Assembly: GCA_005656395.1 (NCBI GenBank)
Contig: SRSI01000012.1
Coordinates: forward strand, 124,001-188,000
DNA: 64,000 bases
Source of the DNA: Strongyloides papillosus
Taxonomy: Eukaryota; Nematoda; Chromadorea; Rhabditida; Strongyloididae
Reading direction: 5' to 3'
Part shown: one piece after another, positions 56,855 through 64,000 of the stretch
How the letters are laid out: each line of letters begins with the position of its first letter
How positions within the stretch are numbered: the first letter of the stretch is position 1
Made by a program: the position numbers and the translations under genes
Notes under the pieces: generated by a model
Told to the model about the DNA's origin: nothing
Database searches by the model: none
What the model saw: only the letters and a program-made list of their open reading frames with translations

Positions 56855-59800
56855 TGTATTATAAAAACGAAAAAAATACGAATTGATTTGAAATAAATGT
56901 AAAGCTGGTAGTAAAATTTTGAATTTAATAACTTTGGTTTAAGTTAAACTAAAAATATTTTTGCATTTACTACCAATATTCCTTTTTGATCGTAGTTTTT
57001 TTTATGTTGTATAGATAAAATGTTTCTCGGGAATAATACGAAAGTCCCTAAATTATATTTGCTTTGACCATTGAAATATTTTTTTATTACTTTTAATTTA
57101 AAAGTTATTTTTCGTATTCATTGTTACGAAATTAGAAGATAAGAATAGATTTGTACATGAAAAATCAAAAAATATTTTCTGAAAAGATATAGTAATGTTT
57201 ATTCATAATAATTATTCAATCTTTATTTGTAAAAATATTTATTGTTGTGTTGTTCAGACATTTTTTAATGAATAAATTTTTATGTTTATTTACATATCAA
57301 TGGAAAATTTCATATCTTAGAAATGAAATAATTTTTGATTAAATAAAAATATTACAAATTTAAAGAACAGTGCTTTTTTATTTTAATTATCGTTTTATCA
57401 AGATAATATTCGATAGGGGGAAAAAACATTTTTTTGTTGATAATTTTATGAATTAAATTCTACCACATAAATTTTTTCTGATTAATCATTGATAAGATAA
57501 AAAAAATTGTTTACCAAAATATCTTCAATGTTTTTCCAAAAATTTTATGGTTAATTAGAAAATAACCATATTTATATTTAAAGTAATCGGACTTGAAATG
57601 GAGTATAACATTAATTGCACTAAACTAATGGCTTAAAAAGTCACAAATATTTAGATTATATATTTTTAAAATTACTACACCGTCTGTCTCATTGCATCAT
57701 AAATACTGTAGTTTTAAAATAATTACAAACATTTTTGTCAAGATTAAAAAAAGTAAATTGCCAATAATATTTTTTGTCGAGAATAAAAAGTTTAAATCTT
57801 TAGTAATATTTAAATCATAAATCAATTATCTCCTTTAATAACATTCAAAATTATATTGAATGATACATATAATTTTCAGTTTTAGAATCATTAATTACAC
57901 ATAACTTATAAAAAATGTTGCCAATTTTTGATGCCCAGTTTTTCGAATTTTTGTTCTTTAAATTAACAAGTAATGTATCAGTTGATTTTAAAAATTTCAA
58001 AATGTGACGTTTAATTTGATCCAATTACATTACAACAAAATAGAAATGTTTTTAATAAAATATATCGGAAGTTAAATATATACAAATAATGAAACTACAT
58101 AAAAATAAATAATATTGGAATAAACATGTCATTACAAAACATATGATAAGATTTATTAATTCAATATTTTTGTTACTACAGAAAAAGTATTTAGAAAAAA
58201 GTAAGAAAAGAAAAGTTAGAAAAGAAAGATGAAAGAAAGTTGTCAAACGTTGAAAATAATAAAATAACGATGAATATTTTTTTTAGAAAACATACTACCA
58301 ACTAATATTTAAAATACAATATTTTATTATTATTTAAGAAAATGGTTGACATAAGTTATTTTTAAATTTATGAATGTACGAGTATATTTGTTTGTGAATA
58401 TTTATCAAAAAACTTATAAATTAAGATCATCTCAAGCTTATAATTATTAGAGCATTTGAATGTAAATACAAATTTTTTATACATGTAACTTCTAAGAAGG
58501 ACTTTATGTTTTAAGTTAAATAATTGTCTGTTGTATTTCCTCAAACTAAGAAAAGCAATAATACGTAACACTAAGTTCAAAATAATATTATTTGTTTCAT
58601 CACTTGTATTTTTAATATACTATATTTTGCTCCTACTATAAAGCACAATTGCAATAAAACCGGAAAACGCTTATTTGATTTGTATAAAAAAAGATATTCA
58701 CATTTTTCAAGTAACATTAAAATTTTTTTTTTAAAATTAATATATAATAATATTAAATTTTACAATCGCCAAAATTACAAATGTAATTTTAAAATTTTAA
58801 TAGGAGATAAGTAAGTTGAGCTCATAAGTTTTATTTATTGTAACTATATTGCGAAATATTATCATAAGATTGAAGACGATTAAATCATGTTTAACTTTAA
58901 TTTTATGCAAAATGATACTAATATGGTTGTTTTTGTCTTTTCATGTTACGAAAACAAATTTACATGGGAACATAAAAATACCAATAATCCTAATACTGAT
59001 CAATTATATTTTTCGCTAACAAATCTAGTCACATTAATTGATATCCCACATAAAGAGATGTTAGTTTTTTAAGATTAAAATGAATCACTGAATAACATGC
59101 GAATGATTGAGAAGATTTTGAAATAAGTATTAACACTTTTTAGGCTTGATAAATAATTTATTCTTATACATAATATTATGTACGATGTTTACTACAACTT
59201 TGAATGTATAAATAAGAAAAAGTTATTAAATAAAGATAACCACTATCAATATACCAACCCATAAAGATATATTCAAAGATTACAATTTCAACATCATTCA
59301 TTAGAGATATGATCATAATTATGCTAAACTGTCTTTATCATTCAAAACATTAATGAATTATTCTATTATAATTCCCTGACATATACAAATGTTTTTTTTT
59401 CTAATTCAGTAAATATAATTTTTTTTTAATTACTAACGGCAATACTCAAAAAGCTGCCTTTTACAGTATAAAAGGTAATTATCATTTATAAAACCATTTT
59501 TGAAACCTCTTGTGACTTACAAAACTATATTTTCTATAGGTCGGCATTTTTTAATGAGTTTATATGTTCATATAAACAAATAAGCAATAAGAACTGGGAG
59601 ATTATTGGTTCATTTTCATTACAAAAAGATATTCAAAGTGCAGCAAACAATTATATATCATAGGCATCCAATACATGTGACATTATACGGTAATTATATC
59701 TTTCTACTCCTCTAATTTGATATTTTCCCTCACCAGTCAACTAGCATTAATAAGTCTAAAATTGTAAAACTAAAATTTATAAATAGTAATACTTCCTAAT

Positions 59801-61086
59801 TGATAGCAAAAACTGAAATTACTCAATGACATTATAATAATTACTTTTAAATTGACGTTAATATATCTTGTTGGTAATGACATTTTTATGATAAATTATA
59901 TTGAGCAAAAAGTACAAATTTAGATATAACCTGGACTTGAATGACGTTTAGTTAAAAATATTCTAACACAAAACAAAAATATTGCATTAAATATTACAAC
60001 CATTTTTAATTTAATTATTATTTAAATATAATAAACCTGTTGATAAACATAGTCTTATCATTTAAAAAATCTACTTTGCATTAATTGTACGAGTGAAAAA
60101 ATTAAAATTTGATTTAGTATTAATCGTATTAGTATCAAAATAATTGCTTATTTTCAAAAGTGTTCTTATTAACATTCTAAATGCCCTTTGTGTTATTGTC
60201 AAAAGAAATTGTGGAAAACGAAATTCAATTTACAGAGGTATAAAAATAATTATTCATTTCCCAGAAAAATACTATTCAAAACATTGTTTTTACAAGATTC
60301 TTAATAAATGAAAATACGTATTATTTTACATGTGTATTCAATCTTTCTATCTCTTTTCTATCATTGTTAAGTAAAAAATGGATGTTGAATAGGAGTATAT
60401 TTTAATAAACATACATTTAAAATGCTTAAAAAACATGTACAAACACAACGAACCATGTTAGAAATCAACTTATTTATAAATAAAAACTTACAATATATAC
60501 ACAATATCTTTTATAAAAATAAGAGGTTAATTAGGTGCGAAATTTTTATCTATAAAAAAAACCGTGACTTTCATGAATAAATAAAAAAGAAGGAATATTA
60601 TTCCAATTGTTTAGTTTTGCGTTTCTTTTATTAAAATTTTTTCGTTAACTTTTTTTCCACACTTCTACATTATTTATGTTTTAAAATTTGATTTAAGTTC
60701 ACTAACCTGTTATTATCTTTATTTTACAGTATCTTTTAGCCCAACTTTTTTCTATTCATTTTATTTTTTAAACATTTTTTATTAATGTTTTTTAGGCAAG
60801 TGGGAAAATTATTGATAGTTAATACATAAGATGTTTATTATACAGACATTTGTTATTATATTTTATATTTTTTGTATAGTTGTATAATTTTATTTTTTTT
60901 ATTGTAGTATTATTTAATAATCTTTTTAATTTTCTTTTATTTAACCATGTGACTAATAATTATTTTCAGAATTTATGATATATATTTATTTCTCACAACA
61001 TCTATAGTATTAAAAGCTTATTAGCTGTTATTAACAAGAAATAAATAAACAAATTATTATCAAGGCTAGTATATATTTCATAAAAA
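56855..61086. other. 4.2 kb intergenic, AT-rich
   Basis: Upstream of DCP2. Very AT-rich with no supported gene. Small open frames at 58052-58246, 58368-58580 and 58887-59072 consist of AT-rich codons without features. A 57 bp start-like frame at 60181 could be joined to a downstream frame only by a 27 bp intron, which is too short. Confidence 0.4.
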
Positions 61087-62631
61087 ATGGCACTTACAAA
61101 TAAAAGTAGACATTTTAGTACATATGAAGATGCATTGGATGATTTATTGTTTCGTTTTGTAAATTTTATAGAGGAAGATGAAGTTAATGATCTTGTACGG
61201 GTTATGTTTCATATCGAACAAGCCTGGTGGACATATGTTGACTATACACTTCCTTCAAATCCCCATTTGAAGAGTAAACCATTTCATACCTTTACCGTGG
61301 ATATTATTAATCACTCACCATTTTTGGAACATTTCAAAGATCAATCACATAATGCACTTGAGGTATTTAAACAATATAAAAAAAATATACCTACTTGTGG
61401 TACAATTATAGTGGATTCAAGTTTAGAGTATTGTTTAGTTCTATCCATGTACTCTTCTTCCAAAAATTTTGGTTTTCCAAAAGGTAAAATAAATCAAAAT
61501 GAGGACTTAGTTGACTGTGCTATTAGAGAAACATATGAAGAAACAGGCTTTGATTGTTCAAGTCATATACAAAAAAATATCTTTTTTGATGCCAAAATAA
61601 ATCAATCCAGTTGTCGTCTTTACCTGGTCACTGGTATACCATTAGATTTTAAGTTTAAACCCAAAGCGAGACATGAAATTAAAAAAATTCAGTGGCTTTT
61701 AATAAATGCTTTACCAAATAATAAAGATGATTTTGAGAATGCGGCTTTGTGTGATGGTAAACCAGGGAATTTTTTCCTTATATTACCTTTTGTAAAGCAA
61801 TTAAAGAATGTAATTAGAAAATTAAGAAATCCCAATGCAGATCTTAATACCTTTTCAAGTAGCAATAGTAGTACAGTTATGAGGAGAAGTGTTGAAATAA
61901 AACCATCTAAATCTTCTGCCTTCAAACCTGTAAAAAGAGATGTTTCACAAGAAAATGTAGAAATAAAAAAAGTTTATTCAAAGTCTGAGTGTGGTACACC
62001 AAAGAGGGCAAATAACTTACCAATATCTAGCGCAGGAAGAAATGGTGATAAAAATGAACCGATTTTCTATCGAAATCAGCTGTTAAATAATCTTTTAACG
62101 GAAGATGCAAAAACCGGAGCTGATTTCTTTAGAAATTATGGCTATGATAACACAACTATAACATCAAGTACAAAAAGTAGTAGTGATAAGAAGAAAGTTG
62201 ATGGTAAAAAAAAGAAAAATGATAGTGTTCAATCATATTCCACCGCTTCAACTGTGAAAGAAAAGAAAAAGGATGTTAATGTTCAAGCAACAATTCCTCA
62301 AAACAATATAAATAAAAAAAATACAGATAAAACTTTTAGGCAACCACTCAAGAAGGCTAAATCTTTAAGTGGTAGGAAAACAAAAGAATTCTCTCCACCA
62401 GAATCACAAAATCCTTTAAATTTACTTAGAGAGTTTAAAATTAACGATGAAAGTAGCAATAGAAAAGGAAATACCATCAATTGTGGTAAAAAGAAGAATA
62501 TTGAAAAAAGATCATCATCTGAAAGAGATGTCCTGCCTTCGTCTAATGGAACATTGAAGACTGGAGTCACTTCACAATATTCTGGTATTGATTTCATAAA
62601 GATTTTTAATAACATCCAAGTACAAAAGTAA
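61087..62631 (+). CDS. dcap-2: DCP2 mRNA-decapping enzyme
   Basis: Intronless, 514 residues. Residues 1-100 form the all-helical regulatory domain (Box A) that binds DCP1, including HIEQAWWTYVDY. The Nudix domain follows (about 105-240), with the Nudix box at 129-151 (GFPKGK, then REtYEETGF with the catalytic glutamates) and Box B helix near 225-245 (NFFLILPFVKQLKN). DCP2 cleaves the m7G cap to start 5'-3' mRNA decay in cytoplasmic P-bodies. The C-terminal half (260-514) is Ser/Lys/Asn-rich and disordered, with short basic/proline pieces of the sort that bind EDC proteins. The length is shorter than C. elegans DCAP-2. AATAAA is at 62770-62775. Confidence 0.94.
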   Translation: MALTNKSRHFSTYEDALDDLLFRFVNFIEEDEVNDLVRVMFHIEQAWWTYVDYTLPSNPHLKSKPFHTFTVDIINHSPFLEHFKDQSHNALEVFKQYKKNIPTCGTIIVDSSLEYCLVLSMYSSSKNFGFPKGKINQNEDLVDCAIRETYEETGFDCSSHIQKNIFFDAKINQSSCRLYLVTGIPLDFKFKPKARHEIKKIQWLLINALPNNKDDFENAALCDGKPGNFFLILPFVKQLKNVIRKLRNPNADLNTFSSSNSSTVMRRSVEIKPSKSSAFKPVKRDVSQENVEIKKVYSKSECGTPKRANNLPISSAGRNGDKNEPIFYRNQLLNNLLTEDAKTGADFFRNYGYDNTTITSSTKSSSDKKKVDGKKKKNDSVQSYSTASTVKEKKKDVNVQATIPQNNINKKNTDKTFRQPLKKAKSLSGRKTKEFSPPESQNPLNLLREFKINDESSNRKGNTINCGKKKNIEKRSSSERDVLPSSNGTLKTGVTSQYSGIDFIKIFNNIQVQK

Positions 62632-63042
62632 CTTTATGAAGTCTTTTTTCATAATTAGATTTTGTTTAACATTGAAGGAAGATATGTTGAATTTGTTATA
62701 ATTTTTTTTGAGATTCCATAGAGTATGGTGTTAATTCTATATACATATAAAGTTAACTTTAAAAAGAAGAATAAAAAGATTAATCTCACGAACTTGTTTC
62801 ATTTATTTTCTTTTTTTTTGAGAACATTATTTACTACGTTAGAAGATGTGTATGTTCATTCCTTTTGGTAGTATATGTCTTAATGTCAATACTCTTGTAA
62901 CGACAATTCCCCCTTCCACGTTGTTTTGGTACATAACAAATATTGGTAATTTAACATTATCACTATTAAAAATTATTTAAAATTGGAAATATTTAAATAT
63001 CTTCCAAAACATCACTACTTTTTATTATTTCTAAATTAAAAA
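62632..63042. other. Spacer between DCP2 and SRPRA
   Basis: About 410 bp. Contains the DCP2 polyadenylation signal (62770-62775) and the upstream region of SRPRA on the same strand. Nothing else is recognisable. Confidence 0.4.
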
Positions 63043-64000
63043 ATGATCGACCTTTTTACGATTTTCGGAAAAGGAGGTATAGTTTTATGGTGTTTTCAAG
63101 AGGGAGGACAATATTTTAGGGAAACAATCAATGACCTTATACAAAATGTTATTCTCCAGGTATTGTAAAAAAATCACCTTTAATAGTATTATTTCTTACT
63201 CACCAATTTCAGGAAAGAGGAGGTTTTACTAATTATTCATCTAATAATGTTACATTAAAATTCAAGTTGGATAATGAATTTGAAATTGTATTTTTAGTAT
63301 GTTTCTCTTTATTTGTTATTATTTATTCATTTATTTCTTAAGATTGTATATCAAAGTTTTATACAACTCACATATGCAGATAAATTACTGAACGAAATTC
63401 AAATACGTTTCAGAGATATGTACAAGAATGTTCTTGGTGATAAAAACTTAGTAAACAGTCAAAATACAGAATTATTCAAGAATTTTGACAAAGAATTCAA
63501 AAAAATCATTAACAGAGTACGGGAAGAAGCTCTCAAAGAAGAAGAAATTCACCAAAAACCAAGAACATTTCAAGAAAGTGAGAAGTCCAAAAAAACAGTT
63601 GAATCTATGATGTTAAACAAAGAAAATAAAACTAAAAAGAAGGATGTCAAGAAGGGAAAAGAGAATGTCAATAATGATAAGACAATTGAAAATAGTACAT
63701 CACCTGTCTCCTCAACACCAGCATCCCCGTCATCAGATATTGATGAGGAAATCTTAAAAAATAGAGCCGCTATGATGGCAAAAATGAAAGGTAAAGCTAA
63801 AATGCCGCCATCATCACCACAAACTACAACAAGTGAGAAGAAGAAAGGCAAAAAAGCACGTGTCTGGGGATATGGAAATGACGTTGATGTCCCAGAAGTT
63901 TTAGATTACTCCACAGATGGTGGTAAAAGACTTGAATTGAAAGATGGAGAATTTGAAAATGAAGAAATTAAAAAATTCGTTGAGGAACAGAGATCTAAAG
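63043..64000 (+). CDS. SRPRA: SRP receptor alpha subunit, 5' part (runs off right edge)
   Basis: Three exons are present: 63043-63159, 63213-63296 and 63343 to beyond the window (53 and 46 bp introns). The visible 286 residues begin MIDLFTIFGKGGIVLWCFQE and continue ERGGFTNYSSNNVTLKFKLD, matching human SRPRA (MLDFFTIFSKGGLVLWCFQ, then LQERGG and LKYKLDNQFELVF) almost block for block. This is the SRX longin domain that binds SRP receptor beta on the ER membrane. A Lys/Ser-rich linker follows (AAMMAKMKGKAKM); the NG GTPase domain must lie beyond the window. The protein docks ribosome-nascent chain complexes at the ER translocon. Confidence 0.95.

Noticed and set aside
58052..59072. Three small open frames (58052-58246, 58368-58580, 58887-59072)
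   Set aside because: No domain, no composition shift and no splice support.
60181..60420. Start-like frame MPFVLLSKEIVENEIQF joined to a later frame
   Set aside because: The only intron that joins them would be 27 bp, below what nematode splicing accepts, and the second part is AT-rich noise.
1..64000. Search for transposons, viral remnants, CRISPR arrays, rRNA and spliced-leader RNA genes
   Set aside because: No transposase, integrase, reverse transcriptase or capsid-like frame, no terminal repeats, no regular spacer array and no rRNA-like or SL RNA sequence was seen.

Overview
The window looks like nuclear DNA of a small-genome nematode, most likely of the Strongyloides group. I infer this from the roughly 80% A+T composition, the mostly short GT-AG introns (about 40-60 bp, with a few longer ones), splice-acceptor sequences just upstream of several start codons (possible spliced-leader sites), and nematode neuropeptide genes (an flp-21-type precursor and an nlp-14/orcokinin-type precursor). 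It is a normal chromosomal segment. I found no transposon, viral insertion, tRNA or rRNA gene, or CRISPR array. Exon joins were made by hand from GT/AG sites, frame and family match, so they are predictions.

Layout. 1-8.4 kb: the 5' part of an unknown gene leaving the left edge (-), a casein kinase 1-type kinase (+), a CYP4-like cytochrome P450 (-), the flp-21-type neuropeptide gene (-), then COX16 and a UBA-containing peptidyl-tRNA hydrolase 2 abutting with no spacer (+). 8.7-18.6 kb: a ZC2HC1 zinc-finger protein (+), an orphan membrane protein (-), a possible tiny secreted peptide (+), complex I assembly factor NDUFAF1 (+), two small SLIRP-like RRM genes in tandem (-) and the SR splicing factor SRSF2/rsp-4 (+), whose long intron holds a candidate poison exon. 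20-32 kb: the syntaxin-binding protein unc-18 (+), an F-box-like protein (+), tubulin chaperone E (-) head to head with a MOZART1-like gene (+), a predicted secreted metallo-beta-lactamase-fold protein (-) and replication licensing factor CDT1 (+). 32-37 kb is a gene desert. 37-45.7 kb: a neuromedin-U-receptor-like GPCR (+), mitochondrial ATP synthase subunit b (-), another desert, then the orcokinin-like neuropeptide gene (+). 48-64 kb: hnRNP A1 (hrp-1, +), an orphan type I membrane protein (-), ribosomal protein L39 (-), a membrane-anchored purple acid phosphatase (+), the decapping enzyme DCP2 (+), and the start of the SRP receptor alpha subunit (+), which runs off the right edge.

Functionally there is a core of housekeeping genes (mitochondrial assembly and energy: COX16, NDUFAF1, ATP synthase b, SLIRP-like; RNA processing and decay: SRSF2, hnRNP A1, DCP2; translation and targeting: PTH2, RPL39, SRPRA; cell cycle and microtubules: CDT1, TBCE, MZT1-like). 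Among them sits a set of neuronal signalling genes (flp-21, nlp-14-like, a peptide GPCR, unc-18), which tend to have much longer flanking non-coding DNA. No unknown multi-gene system is evident. The most interesting points are the zero-gap COX16/PTH2 pair, the SR-gene poison-exon candidate, the altered metal site in the secreted MBL protein, the chimeric repeat in the orcokinin precursor, and several genes too short or too split to show as long open frames.
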